From: Bacteroidota bacterium
Lineage (GTDB): Bacteria > Bacteroidota > Bacteroidia > Bacteroidales > JAGNHN01
Direction of reading: 5' to 3'
Assembly: GCA_022710185.1 (NCBI GenBank)
Contig: JAKLHK010000002.1
Span: 1-64,000, forward strand
Length of the DNA stretch: 64,000 nucleotides
Positions 15,027 to 24,392 of the stretch are shown here, piece after piece (position 1 is the first letter of the stretch; each line of letters begins with the position of its first letter). The position numbers were made by a program, and so were the translations under genes. The notes beneath the pieces are model-generated. The model ran no database searches. It was not told the DNA's origin and worked only from the letters and a program-made list of their open reading frames with translations.

Positions 15027-16130
15027 ATGACTTCGCGAAGCCCAATACTCATCGTGGCCGGCACCCGCCCCAATTTCATCAAGGTGGCGCCCCTGCTCCA
15101 CGCACTCCGTCAACACGGCGGCCTGCCCTTCCGCCTGGTGCATTCGGGCCAGCACCACGACGAAAACCTTTTCGACATCTTCTTCCGGGAACTGCATATT
15201 CCCCCACCTGATGAGGTGCTGGAGCCATTCCAGGGCAGCACGATGGAACGCTTTGGCCGCATCATGGTGGAGATGGAACGCCTTATCCAGGGGATGTCGC
15301 CCCGACTGGTCTTTGTGGTAGGGGACGTGGACACCACCCTGGCTGCCGCCCTGGCCGCCGTTAAGTGCAAGGTGCCCCTGGCCCATCTGGAAGCCGGCCT
15401 CCGCAGCGGCGACCGGCGTATGCCTGAAGAGGTCAACCGCATCATGACCGATGCCGTGGCAGACCACCTGCTGTCAACGGGCACGCGGGCCACCAGCCAC
15501 CTGCTGGCCGAGGGCCAGCCCAGGGAGCGCATCGTTGAGGTGGGCAACATCATGATCGACACCCTGCACCGCATGCAGGGGGCTATTGACCGCTCCATCG
15601 TACTGAAACAGCTGGGCCTCCCCCCCCGGGGGTATGCCCTGCTGACCCTGCACCGCCCCGGCAATGTGGACGAGGTGGGTCCGCTTTCCCGCCTCATGGA
15701 AGCCACCGCTACGCTCAGCCGGCAATTGCCGGTATTGTTCCCTGTCCATCCGCGTACGCGAAAGATGCTGGAACACTTCGGGTTATGGGAACAGCTACAG
15801 CTGCTGCCCGGTTTGCGCCTGTGCGGGCCCCTGGGCTATCTCGACTTCGGGCGCCTGGTGCGCGATGCCCGCCTGGTGCTCACCGACAGCGGTGGGGTGC
15901 AGGAAGAGACTACCGTATATGGGATTCCCTGCATCACCCTGCGCGACACCACCGAAAGGCCAGAGACCGTGGAGCTGGGCACCAGCCGGCTGGCGGCCGA
16001 CGACACGCATCGTATACTGGAACTGGCATCTCAGGCCCTTGCAGGGGACTGGCCCCAGGGCAGCATTCCCCCGCTTTGGGACGGCCGCACTGCGGAGCGC
16101 GTGGTAGCGTGGATGGAACAGCTGGATTAA
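15027..16130 (+). CDS. wecB: UDP-N-acetylglucosamine 2-epimerase (non-hydrolysing)
   Basis: 367 residues, the normal WecB length. The enzyme interconverts UDP-GlcNAc and UDP-ManNAc in the cytoplasm, supplying ManNAc units for surface glycans. Visible family motifs are GTRPNFIKVAPLL (residues 12-24), TGQHHDE-type SGQHHDENLFD (about 40), GDVDTTLAAALAA (about 99), HLEAGLRSGDRRMPEEVNR (about 121), LTLHRPGNVD (about 205), DSGGVQEE (about 288) and TERPETVELG (about 312). The catalytic acids and the substrate-binding loop are intact. The start ATG at 15027 fits the family N-terminus. It lies upstream of YfhO and GT2 genes and near the nonulosonic acid operon, so a role in exopolysaccharide or glycoprotein glycan assembly is likely. 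Confidence 0.93.
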   Translation: MTSRSPILIVAGTRPNFIKVAPLLHALRQHGGLPFRLVHSGQHHDENLFDIFFRELHIPPPDEVLEPFQGSTMERFGRIMVEMERLIQGMSPRLVFVVGDVDTTLAAALAAVKCKVPLAHLEAGLRSGDRRMPEEVNRIMTDAVADHLLSTGTRATSHLLAEGQPRERIVEVGNIMIDTLHRMQGAIDRSIVLKQLGLPPRGYALLTLHRPGNVDEVGPLSRLMEATATLSRQLPVLFPVHPRTRKMLEHFGLWEQLQLLPGLRLCGPLGYLDFGRLVRDARLVLTDSGGVQEETTVYGIPCITLRDTTERPETVELGTSRLAADDTHRILELASQALAGDWPQGSIPPLWDGRTAERVVAWMEQLD

Positions 16131-16246
16131 GCCCTTACCTCCCTGCCGACCCAAGCGCTTACTGCTTCACAATAATTTCTAATTTTAGCCCTCGTAAGCC
16201 TGAAACCGGGCCCAGCGCCTTGTAGCCACCATACCAACCCCTACCT

Positions 16247-18829
16247 ATGAACGTCACGGACCTGCTGAAAAAAGTCCTCCCCCACCTGGTTGCCATCCTG
16301 GTGATGCTGATCGTATCCAGCCTTTACTTTTACCCCTCCATGGAGGGCAAGTCGCTGCAAGGGCATGATATGATGATGAACTACGGAAAGTGGAGAGAGA
16401 TCAATGACTACGACCATTTCAATGGAGAGCGCCCGCTGTGGAACGGAGCGATATTCAGTGGGATGCCGGAATTCCTGGCCACTCACTATGAGGGATCCTC
16501 AGTGATCGCCCAGCTGTTCGTGATCCCACAGAAACTGGGGCTCCCCCTGGAAGTGATGTCCTTGTTCTGGTACATGCTCGGGTTCTACATCCTTATGGTG
16601 GCTGCAGGAGCAAGTCCCTGGATCGCCGTGGCCACGGCGATCGGTTTCGGTTTGACTACCTATAACATCATCATCATCGGAGCAGGCCACTTCAAAAAGG
16701 TGCACACCCTCGCCCTCATCCCCCCTACCCTGGGAGGGATACTTCTCCTGCTCCGGGGCCGGTATATCGGGGGCTTTGTTCTGACCACGCTCTTCCTTTC
16801 CCTGCAGATCGTGATGGCCCATGTGCAGATGACCTATTATTATGGTATCGGGCTTATCCTGATCCTGGGGGTCGAAGCGATCTATGCTTTCCGCGAGCAT
16901 ACCTGGCCACGCCTGCTCAAGGCTGGCGGGTTGATGGTGCTGGCGGCCCTGCTGGCGACGGCCCCCAATTATGCCAAGCTTATCAATTTATACGACTACA
17001 ACGAACACACCATCAGGGGCGGGGGAAGTGTTACTGCCCAGGAGGAAGGGGTGACCACCCAGGGGCTGGATAAAGGCTATATCAATGCCTGGAGCAGCGG
17101 GGTGGATGAAGCTCTGATGATACTTATCCCCGACGTCAAGGGAGGGAAGTCCGGGGCGGTCAGCCAGAACCGGGAGTTGATGCGCAAGGCCCCGGCCGAG
17201 TACCGCAATACCCTGGGTGGCATGAACGAATACTGGGGCGACCAGCCCTTTTCGGGAGGTCCCAACTACATCGGTGCTGTCTTCGCCTTTCTTTTTGTAC
17301 TGGGCCTTTTCATCGTGAGGGACCGCATCCGGTACGGACTGCTGGCCGCCGTGGCGCTGCTCACCCTGTTGTCCATGGGCGGGCATTTCCCTGCGCTTAC
17401 CAACCTCTTCATCGATCATGTGCCCCTGTACAATAAATTTCGCGCCCCGGTGTCCATCCTGGCTATAGTGGCGATCTATCTTCCCCTGCTGGCAGCCCTT
17501 GCCCTGCATGAGCTCAGCACCCGCAAGGACCTCCTGGAGGCGAAGCGCAAACTCCCCGGGTTGGGTAAGCCTTATCCCGTATTGTACCTTGCTGCCTTTG
17601 GCTACCTCGCCTTCCTGCTCCTGATTCTGGTCCTCCCTTCCGCTTTCAACTCATTCTTCAGCAAGGCCGAAATGGAGCAGATCGGGCCCATGCTCAGCAA
17701 TCCCGAATCCGCCGGGCAGATGGCCCAGATCGTGGATGCCATCGAGCGCTTCAGGATCAGCGTCTTTCGTGGGGATATCGTCAGGACTTTGCTGTTCACC
17801 CTGCTCAGCCTGGTATTTATCTGGCTGGTCGTCAAACGCAAGATCAAAGCCCCTGTGTTCGTGGCGGCTATGGCTCTGCTGATCGTAGTGGACCTGTGGC
17901 CGGTAGGGCGGCGCTATGTCCCGTTGAAAGATTTCACCCGCAAGACGGCCACCAAGGAAGCCCATCAGTTGACCGCCAACGACCGGCAGATCTATCAGAT
18001 GGAGATGGCCTTCACCCCAGGGATAGGAGAACGGATGAAGGAGCTGGAAACCACCTTCCCGGCAGCGAATGCGGAGGAAAGCGACCGTTTGCTCACCTAT
18101 GCCGTGAATACCCGCTCCCATTACAGGGTATTCAACGTGACCCAGTCGCCCTTCAATGAAAACACCACCTCCAATGCCCATCGGTCCATCGGGGGCTACC
18201 ACGCCGCCAAGCTGCGCAGGTACCAGGATATGATAGAGCAGCACATAGGCAAGAGCAGTATGCCGGTGATCAATATGCTGAACACCAAATACTTCATCAC
18301 CAAGGAAGGCCTGCAGGTGAATCCCGGCGCCCTGGGTGCCGCCTGGTTTGTGGACAGTATAAAATACGTTGAGGGCCCTACGGAAGAGATCGGAGCCCTG
18401 AACGGACTGGACCCTACCCGTACCGCCGTGGCGTCAAGAGATATACAGGAAAAGGTGGGAGCGTTTGACACTACCGCCCCCGGGGATACGGTAGCCTACC
18501 TGGGTTCTGCCCCGGACGAACTGACCTACCGCAGCCGCAGCGGAGGCGAACGTTTACTGGTGTTCTCGGAGGTTTATTACCCAGACTGGAAGTTGTATGT
18601 GGACGAGCAGGAGGTGCCGGTCTTCCGTGTAAACTATATCCTGAGGGCCGCAGTGGTCCCCGCAGGGGAACATACGCTACGCATGAGCTTCGAACCCAAG
18701 CTCTACCACGATTCCAACCTGATCTCACAGTACAGCTTTTACCTGTTTGTGCTGGTGCTGCTCGGGCTGTTGGCCTGGGGAGTGGTCCGGGAGCTGAGGA
18801 AATCGCAACCCGACAGCAAGCAAGCCTGA
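16247..18829 (+). CDS. YfhO-family multi-pass membrane protein
   Basis: 860 residues. A large N-terminal membrane region (about 12 hydrophobic segments between residues 12 and 545, first one LVAILVMLIVSSLYFYPSM) is followed by a long extracytoplasmic domain (about 560-830) with the NTKYFITKEG and FSEVYYPDWKLYVD motifs typical of YfhO proteins, and a final C-terminal helix (YLFVLVLLGLLAWGVV). YfhO proteins resemble GT-C glycosyltransferases that use lipid-linked sugars, and some members modify teichoic or lipoteichoic acid; the substrate here is unknown. The gene ends 5 bases before a GT2 gene that may make the lipid-linked donor, so the two probably form an operon. Confidence 0.88.
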   Translation: MNVTDLLKKVLPHLVAILVMLIVSSLYFYPSMEGKSLQGHDMMMNYGKWREINDYDHFNGERPLWNGAIFSGMPEFLATHYEGSSVIAQLFVIPQKLGLPLEVMSLFWYMLGFYILMVAAGASPWIAVATAIGFGLTTYNIIIIGAGHFKKVHTLALIPPTLGGILLLLRGRYIGGFVLTTLFLSLQIVMAHVQMTYYYGIGLILILGVEAIYAFREHTWPRLLKAGGLMVLAALLATAPNYAKLINLYDYNEHTIRGGGSVTAQEEGVTTQGLDKGYINAWSSGVDEALMILIPDVKGGKSGAVSQNRELMRKAPAEYRNTLGGMNEYWGDQPFSGGPNYIGAVFAFLFVLGLFIVRDRIRYGLLAAVALLTLLSMGGHFPALTNLFIDHVPLYNKFRAPVSILAIVAIYLPLLAALALHELSTRKDLLEAKRKLPGLGKPYPVLYLAAFGYLAFLLLILVLPSAFNSFFSKAEMEQIGPMLSNPESAGQMAQIVDAIERFRISVFRGDIVRTLLFTLLSLVFIWLVVKRKIKAPVFVAAMALLIVVDLWPVGRRYVPLKDFTRKTATKEAHQLTANDRQIYQMEMAFTPGIGERMKELETTFPAANAEESDRLLTYAVNTRSHYRVFNVTQSPFNENTTSNAHRSIGGYHAAKLRRYQDMIEQHIGKSSMPVINMLNTKYFITKEGLQVNPGALGAAWFVDSIKYVEGPTEEIGALNGLDPTRTAVASRDIQEKVGAFDTTAPGDTVAYLGSAPDELTYRSRSGGERLLVFSEVYYPDWKLYVDEQEVPVFRVNYILRAAVVPAGEHTLRMSFEPKLYHDSNLISQYSFYLFVLVLLGLLAWGVVRELRKSQPDSKQA

Positions 18830-18834
18830 ACGCG

Positions 18835-19848
18835 ATGGAGTTTACGCTGATCATCCCCGTATTCAACCGCCTGGAAGAAGTCAGGGAGCTCCTGGCCTCC
18901 GCGGAAGCCATGGATCACCCCCGGACCACCTTCGAATTCCTCTTTGTGGACGATGGTTCCACGGACGGGCTGACGGATTTCCTGGACGATTACGAAAGCC
19001 CTTCCGGTTTACAGGTGAGGTATTACCGCCAGGCCAACCAGGGCCCCGGGGCGGCGCGCAACAACGGCATGGCCCAGGCCAGGGGGGATTATTACATCTT
19101 TCTGGATTCGGATATTCTTCTACCTCCGGAATACCTGAGCACCATGGCCGCTTGTTTGAAAGAAAGGCCCCTGGATGCTTTTGGTGGCCCCGATGCTGCC
19201 CATCCCTCCTTCAGCGATGTGCAGAAGGCCATCAATTACGCCATGACCTCGCCCTTCACTACCGGGGGTATACGGGGCCGCAAGAAACAGCTGGACGCCT
19301 TTCAGCCCCGCTCCTTCAATATGGGCATCGCCCGTAAGGTATACGAGACCGTAGGCGGATTTTCGACCATACACCCGGGCGAGGATCCCGACCTCAGTCT
19401 GAGGATCAAGAAGGCCGGCTTCAGTGTGGGCAATTATCCGGAGCTCTATGTTTACCATAAGCGCCGCATCGATTTCGGCAAGTTCCGCAAGCAGGTGCAG
19501 AAGTTTGGGATGGTACGCAATATCCTCTTCAAGTGGCATCCGGGGACGATGAAGGCGGTGTACTTTCTTCCGGCGGTCTTTGTGCTGGGCAGCGCCTTCC
19601 TGGTACTCCTGTCCCTTGCCTGGTCCGCCTGGTTCCTTCTCCCCCTTGGGCTGCTGGCCCTGGTGCTGTTCCTCCACGCCCTGGGGCAGACCCGCAGCCT
19701 GAAGATCGCCGCCCTGGCCGTGCTGGCGAGCTTTATCCAGCTCTTTGGTTATGGATGGGGCTTCCTGCGCACCTTTGTAGCCGTCATCCTGCTGAAGAAG
19801 GACGAGCGTAAGGCCTTTCCGAAGCTTTTCTTCGAAAAGAAAGCCTGA
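18835..19848 (+). CDS. Family 2 glycosyltransferase with C-terminal membrane anchor
   Basis: 337 residues. GT-A fold: FTLIIPVFNRLEEV (3-16), FLFVDDGSTDGL (nucleotide-binding Asp, about 40), GPGAARNNGMAQARGDYYIFLDSD (DxD-type motif, about 67-90), and a GEDPDLSLRI acceptor-site acid pair near 182. The last third has two or three hydrophobic segments (about 240-285 and 295-325), so the enzyme is membrane-bound and may use undecaprenyl or polyprenyl phosphate or a lipid-linked acceptor. It follows the YfhO gene by 5 bases. It ends 1 base before the convergent gene at 19850, leaving no room for a terminator between them. Confidence 0.88.
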   Translation: MEFTLIIPVFNRLEEVRELLASAEAMDHPRTTFEFLFVDDGSTDGLTDFLDDYESPSGLQVRYYRQANQGPGAARNNGMAQARGDYYIFLDSDILLPPEYLSTMAACLKERPLDAFGGPDAAHPSFSDVQKAINYAMTSPFTTGGIRGRKKQLDAFQPRSFNMGIARKVYETVGGFSTIHPGEDPDLSLRIKKAGFSVGNYPELYVYHKRRIDFGKFRKQVQKFGMVRNILFKWHPGTMKAVYFLPAVFVLGSAFLVLLSLAWSAWFLLPLGLLALVLFLHALGQTRSLKIAALAVLASFIQLFGYGWGFLRTFVAVILLKKDERKAFPKLFFEKKA

Positions 19849-19849
19849 C

Positions 19850-21328
19850 CTATTTGTACCGGATCAGGGACCGCAGGGAGAACCCTTTTCCGTAGTATAG
19901 GCGGTGCAGCTTCAGCCAGAGTCCCGTGCGACGGAGGTAACGGAACACCAAGAGCAGCCCAACGGAATACATCAGCCGGATGCGCTTGCCCTTATACGTA
20001 CTTCCCCGTAAACCCCTGAACTGAAAGTGGGTGGTTTGCCGGCCGAACCGTGACATATAATGGCCATAGACCAGGGCCCCATCCCTGGACAGGGGAGGAA
20101 GGTCCGGGTAGTCGATCAGGGCAACCAACGCATCGAAGGAATCCGGGCGGTAAACACTCCCCAGGTTTTCGTAGAATGCCCTTCCATAAAGTATGGAAGG
20201 ACGGCCCCAGAAGGCCGCTTCTATCCCCGTCGATGAGCCGAAAGTGATCACCTTCTCACAGGCATCGATCAGTTTGTAGGTGCTGATCTTTGAATCCGGC
20301 GGAATGATGGTCAGGTTGGGGAAACTCATCTTCCGGATTTCCCGCATCTGGATATTGTCCACCGTGCCGAGATTGGGGTGGATCCGGAGGTAGAAATGCA
20401 GGTCGTTTCTGTCCCTGAAATGGTTCAGAATTTGTCGGATAGCCTCATTCTGAAACTCATACAACGGGGTTTTCCATTCCGGCACGGCCATCTGCTCATC
20501 CTGGGAGGAATTCAGCAGGGCGATATTCCTCCGTGCGGGTTGATAATCATCGGGAAGCCGCTCCTGGTCCTGATGTCGCGTGAACGAAGGCTCTATGCTT
20601 TCATCCCCCGACCGCTTCATCTCAAACCAACGGGAACCTACCCCAACCCTCTCCTCTGCATCGGTAGCCTCCCAGAGCAGGTGCATGCTTTTCTCCCTTG
20701 AGGCAATACTGTGTGGAAGGTGATTCCGGAACATTTCATAATTATTCCCTGCCCCGGACTCCAGGGTATAGAAAGGCAAGTTAACGGCCCTGGCCAGCTC
20801 CATCACGGGAAATACTTCGGCAAAACGGCCATTGAACAGATAGAGTTCATCCGGTTGATAGCTCTTGAAAATATCCCTGAAGTTCAGCAGCACGTTGATC
20901 GACTTGTGCAGTTCTACCTTGATCAGGCCGAGGTAGGGCTCCTGGATGAGGTCAAAATCACGGGTATAGGAGATCACAGAAGAGGCGACTCCCCGGCCGA
21001 CATTGATCCCTTCGAAGGAAAAGCCATAGAGATCATCCATGGAACGGAAGGGGGGCAGCGGGGCGCTGTAAGCCTCAGGATACCGCTTCAGTCGATGGAT
21101 TTCCTCTTTTCTGAGCCCTCCCTGCTTGAGCAGCGTGAGCATCCTGGACTGGCATGAGGCACAGCCCAGAACATTATGGACACGGTTGAAATAGCAGTTG
21201 TCCAGGACATTGTCGCAGAGCACCAGCATCAACTGATTTCCGGATCCCCGAAGATTCTCGATGATCTCTGCAGTTAACCCGAGCTGTTTCGAGGTTAGCC
21301 CGGTATTGGAATAGATCAGATACTTCAT
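19850..21328 (-). CDS. Capsule-polysaccharide-biosynthesis-type glycosyltransferase
   Basis: 492 residues from the ATG at 21328, which overlaps the upstream stop codon as ATGA; longer in-frame starts would lie inside the preceding gene. The fold appears to be GT-B. The C-terminal half has LNSSQDE (about 268), YLRIHPNLG (about 305), and ITFGSSTGIEAAFWGRPSILYG (about 350-372), the nucleotide-sugar-binding pattern of KpsC/KpsS-like and other capsule transferases. The N-terminal part has CASCQ with neighbouring cysteines, of unknown role. As the last gene of the nonulosonic acid operon, it may transfer the CMP-sugar product or extend the glycan. The specific donor and acceptor cannot be read from sequence. 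Confidence 0.7.
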   Translation of the reverse strand: MKYLIYSNTGLTSKQLGLTAEIIENLRGSGNQLMLVLCDNVLDNCYFNRVHNVLGCASCQSRMLTLLKQGGLRKEEIHRLKRYPEAYSAPLPPFRSMDDLYGFSFEGINVGRGVASSVISYTRDFDLIQEPYLGLIKVELHKSINVLLNFRDIFKSYQPDELYLFNGRFAEVFPVMELARAVNLPFYTLESGAGNNYEMFRNHLPHSIASREKSMHLLWEATDAEERVGVGSRWFEMKRSGDESIEPSFTRHQDQERLPDDYQPARRNIALLNSSQDEQMAVPEWKTPLYEFQNEAIRQILNHFRDRNDLHFYLRIHPNLGTVDNIQMREIRKMSFPNLTIIPPDSKISTYKLIDACEKVITFGSSTGIEAAFWGRPSILYGRAFYENLGSVYRPDSFDALVALIDYPDLPPLSRDGALVYGHYMSRFGRQTTHFQFRGLRGSTYKGKRIRLMYSVGLLLVFRYLRRTGLWLKLHRLYYGKGFSLRSLIRYK

Positions 21329-22869
21329 GACCTGCCCAGGAGCTTGTCGATGTGGAATAGCATGGCCTTGCTCAGGACTTCTATCTGTACTTCCCTTGAA
21401 ATCTCGCTCCTGGAGAACTTTTCTTCCCAGTTGGAAGCCCGCACCAGGTGTCCTTGTTGTGAAAAATAGGCCAGGTAGCGGAGAAGGTCCTTTTGAACCT
21501 CTTCGGGGCTCATCCGGATCAGCTCCTGGATATCCTTGCGGCACTCTTCCACCGAGAGCGGGCTGCGTACCGCGTGACACGGCTTGTAATAGGAGTCACC
21601 GAAGGCAATAACGGGTTTCCCGGACTTCAGCCCTTCCCATCCCAGGGTACCGGTGAGCGTGGCCACCAGCCTGGCCCGGGAGATCAGTTCGGAAGATGGA
21701 GTGTTCAGACTGACCAGGCGGATGTTGGGCACCCTCCGTAAGGTATCGTAGAAGTGGGTGTTCCGGTAGTTGGCATTGGCAATCTTGCGGTCGTTGAATT
21801 GGTTGGGATGCTCTTTCACGTACAGCATCCAGCCTTCAGGCAGGCTTTGGGCCAGCATCAGGATGGGGAACAGCTGATGGTCGAAGTCGCCGCCCAGGGG
21901 CTGACTGGTCTTCTCCGGCTGCATGTGCATGCCGAAGAAGATGAAGTCCCGATCCAGATCCGGGTCAACAGACACCTTGTTGTAGTACGCATGCAGCCGG
22001 ATCAGCTGCAGGAGGCGGGCATTGATGCTGATCCGGTAGAAGAACCGCGTCCTGATTTCGTTCAGTGAGGTGAAATGCAGGATCTCCCTTTTAAAGAGGA
22101 ATGGAAACACGCCCATAATAATATTTGCCGTGGCTTTCTTCAGATAGCGGTAGACCAGCCTGAAGTTTGCCATGGACGAACGCCCGATGAGCTTGCGCTT
22201 TTCCCTGGCGTTCGCGCGCGCGATGAACTGGCTGTACACCCCAAAATCCTGTCGCAGCGCCTCGGGAAGTGAATCCCAGATTGTCCTGGCCTCCTCATCC
22301 CGGAGAAAATCCGCGGGGATTACCGGCAATTGATGGGACAGGATGATGGAATGATTCTCAATGAAGTGGTGCTCCAGCCTCAGGATAGGGATCCTGAGCT
22401 GGCGTGCCAGGCTGTATAGCGTGAAGGAATGGTAGGAATGCGGGGTATCGAAGGTGAGCACCAGGTCAGGCTTCTGTGTAGCCAGAATATGATTGAAGTA
22501 ATTAAGGATCAGTAGATAATATTGGCGCCGTATATGTACTGAAATCGGGAAGACCGCATTGCGGTCGCTGAGCCTGAGGAAATAGTTCTCTATTGGTTTG
22601 CACTGTTCGATCCTGTCCAGGCCCAGGGTCCATGGAGTGTCGGAAAACCGGTCGATTTCCCTGGGGTAGATGAAGCGGGTGACGGGATCGATGATCGTAT
22701 CCCCTGAGGTAATCCTGGCGGTGATTTCCTGGATGCGTGAGGCTTTCCCGTGGAAATTGTATGAAGTCCCGGATATCAGATACACGAACTCACACTTCAG
22801 TTCGGTCTGAAGCTTTTCCAGCACTTCGAAATGGAATTCATGGTAAGCGTCGATGACGGCTATTTTCAT
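21325..22869 (-). CDS. Putative surface-glycan transferase, capsule-type GT-B fold
   Basis: 514 residues from the ATG at 22869 (MKIAVIDAYHEFHFEV), which overlaps the flippase stop as ATGA. It has no clear membrane segment. Landmarks: VLTFDTPHS (about 137), FIFFGMHMQPEKTSQPLGG (about 310), YVKEHPNQF (about 350), and ATLTGTLGWEGLKSGKPVIAFGDSYY (about 410-435), the pattern of a capsule-type transferase in which a Thr-Gly-Glu cluster binds the nucleotide sugar. It is distantly similar in architecture to the next gene of the operon. It probably acts on the same glycan, in the cytoplasm before export by the flippase. The family assignment is by pattern and context. Confidence 0.65.
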   Translation of the reverse strand: MKIAVIDAYHEFHFEVLEKLQTELKCEFVYLISGTSYNFHGKASRIQEITARITSGDTIIDPVTRFIYPREIDRFSDTPWTLGLDRIEQCKPIENYFLRLSDRNAVFPISVHIRRQYYLLILNYFNHILATQKPDLVLTFDTPHSYHSFTLYSLARQLRIPILRLEHHFIENHSIILSHQLPVIPADFLRDEEARTIWDSLPEALRQDFGVYSQFIARANAREKRKLIGRSSMANFRLVYRYLKKATANIIMGVFPFLFKREILHFTSLNEIRTRFFYRISINARLLQLIRLHAYYNKVSVDPDLDRDFIFFGMHMQPEKTSQPLGGDFDHQLFPILMLAQSLPEGWMLYVKEHPNQFNDRKIANANYRNTHFYDTLRRVPNIRLVSLNTPSSELISRARLVATLTGTLGWEGLKSGKPVIAFGDSYYKPCHAVRSPLSVEECRKDIQELIRMSPEEVQKDLLRYLAYFSQQGHLVRASNWEEKFSRSEISREVQIEVLSKAMLFHIDKLLGRS

Positions 22870-24314
22870 TCTTTGGTTCGTTTTAAGAGGCTGAAGAACT
22901 CCTGTCCTCCTTTTTTCCAGGCCAGGAAGGCAAGTAGGATGATCATCCCTGCGGCTAGGCCACTGCGGATCCAGGGGGATGCGCCAGTGAGCTGGTAACA
23001 ACACAGCAGGAGCAGGGTATTGGCCAGGGTGACCAGGCTAAGGTCGCGGAGGACATGCGGCATCATTTGTATGGCCAGCTTACGAATGAAGGGGAAGGCC
23101 AGGCCGATCCAGGGGGTAAGCATATACGAGAAGAAAGTGACCCAGAGCGCCACCTGAAAGCCGTAGGCCGGGATAAGGAAGATATTGAGAAGGATGCTTA
23201 CCCCAGCCGGGATAAGGATCAGCAGCGGGAGCAGACGGGTTTTCTCGTTGATGAACAAAGGCATGGAGATCACGAAATACCATACGTGGAAGCTCGCTGC
23301 GAACACGGCGATGCTTGCCAGCGGAGCAGCGACGTGCAGGGCTTCGTTCCGCACCAGCACCTGGAATACCTCCTCCATCATCAGGCTACCGCTCACGGTA
23401 CACATAAGCACGAGCAGGTAGGCCAGCCAGGAGATCCTCATGAATTTATCGAACCGGCCGCTGCGGTAATACTGCTGCAGGCGCGGGGTGAGGGCTGCCG
23501 TAACGCCAGCCACCAGGGTGAACATATAGTTGGCCATACGGTAGCTCAGGGAGTAGATGCCGATGTCGCCCACGGGCACATTCAGGCGCTCCATGATGAT
23601 GCGGTCGGAAGAACTGAGAAGGACCAGGGCCAGGGTGTAGGGGATGATAGGAACCGACACTTTCAGGCTGGCCTTGACGCGGGCCCATCGAAGACGAAGC
23701 CGTGGCCATATCCCTTCCCTGACATAGAGGAAGGGGATGAAGGAGAAATAGAAAAATGCTGCATTGACCAGGTAGGCGACAGCCCAGCCCCAGAAGCCCA
23801 GCCTGAACACCGCGATGATGAGGTATGTGGCCGCGACCGAGAGTATGGCGGCGAACAATTTACGATACGTTATGGGAAGGGCTTGCTCCCGCAGCAGGAA
23901 CAGGCGCATGGCAATGGCATTGATATTTTGAAAGAAGATGGGGGCGGAAGCGATCACCACCAGGAGCAGCTTATGTTCGAGGGGGGGGAGCACCTGGTAG
24001 ATGATGATCCCGAAGAGGATGGAGAACAGGATCCCGGCATAGTGGGATAATCCGGAAAGCACCCGCCAGGGGAAAGCGAAACGTGAACGATGGGTAAAGA
24101 AGGCATTCGTGAAGTTAACCTCCAGTCCCAGCGTAGAAATGGCCAGCCCCAGGCCGAAGTATGAGGACACGATCCCCCATATCCCGAAGTCTTCTTCCGT
24201 GAGGAAAGGGGTGATGAGGGGAAAGATGAACAACGATAGGATGGCATCCAGCCGGGGGGTGATGGAGAAAAGGAAAATGTTGAGGACAACCTTTCTATTT
24301 GAGCCTGTGGCCAA
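22866..24314 (-). CDS. Oligosaccharide flippase (Wzx-like, MOP superfamily)
   Basis: 482 residues with about 12 to 14 hydrophobic helices across the whole length, beginning NRKVVLNIFLFSITPRLDAI and LSLFIFPLITPFLTEEDFGIW, a typical start for polysaccharide-biosynthesis exporters. It would move the lipid-linked, pseudaminate-containing oligosaccharide to the periplasmic face. The start is unusual: the frame opens after a TGA at 24321-24323 and the only plausible initiator is TTG at 24314. A nearby ATG (24324) is out of frame and runs into a stop after nine codons. It has its own -7 box 24 bases upstream, though it also lies within the pse operon. Either a rare TTG start or a sequencing slip near the 5' end is possible. 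Confidence 0.85.
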   Translation of the reverse strand: MATGSNRKVVLNIFLFSITPRLDAILSLFIFPLITPFLTEEDFGIWGIVSSYFGLGLAISTLGLEVNFTNAFFTHRSRFAFPWRVLSGLSHYAGILFSILFGIIIYQVLPPLEHKLLLVVIASAPIFFQNINAIAMRLFLLREQALPITYRKLFAAILSVAATYLIIAVFRLGFWGWAVAYLVNAAFFYFSFIPFLYVREGIWPRLRLRWARVKASLKVSVPIIPYTLALVLLSSSDRIIMERLNVPVGDIGIYSLSYRMANYMFTLVAGVTAALTPRLQQYYRSGRFDKFMRISWLAYLLVLMCTVSGSLMMEEVFQVLVRNEALHVAAPLASIAVFAASFHVWYFVISMPLFINEKTRLLPLLILIPAGVSILLNIFLIPAYGFQVALWVTFFSYMLTPWIGLAFPFIRKLAIQMMPHVLRDLSLVTLANTLLLLCCYQLTGASPWIRSGLAAGMIILLAFLAWKKGGQEFFSLLKRTKE

Positions 24315-24337
24315 AACCGCTCATTGTTGATAATCTG

Positions 24338-24345
24338 CAAAACTA
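24338..24345 (-). promoter_or_regulatory. Internal -7 box upstream of the flippase gene
   Basis: TAGTTTTG on the minus strand is an exact TAnnTTTG match in the 78-base gap between pseI and the flippase gene, the only real gap in the operon's second half. No TTG is seen at the right spacing. It may give separate expression of the flippase and the two transferases. Confidence 0.4.
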
Positions 24346-24392
24346 AGGCTTTTGTCCTTCAGCAGGCCGCTAAGGCCGGGGATATGCCAGGC

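Noticed and set aside
21329-21580. 84-residue N-terminal extension of the capsule-type transferase
   Set aside because: It would lie wholly inside the upstream gene; the ATGA overlap at 21325-21328 gives the natural start.
23055-24050. 331-codon plus-strand frame opposite the flippase gene
   Set aside because: Antisense shadow of a hydrophobic coding sequence; the opposite strand encodes an obvious membrane transporter.
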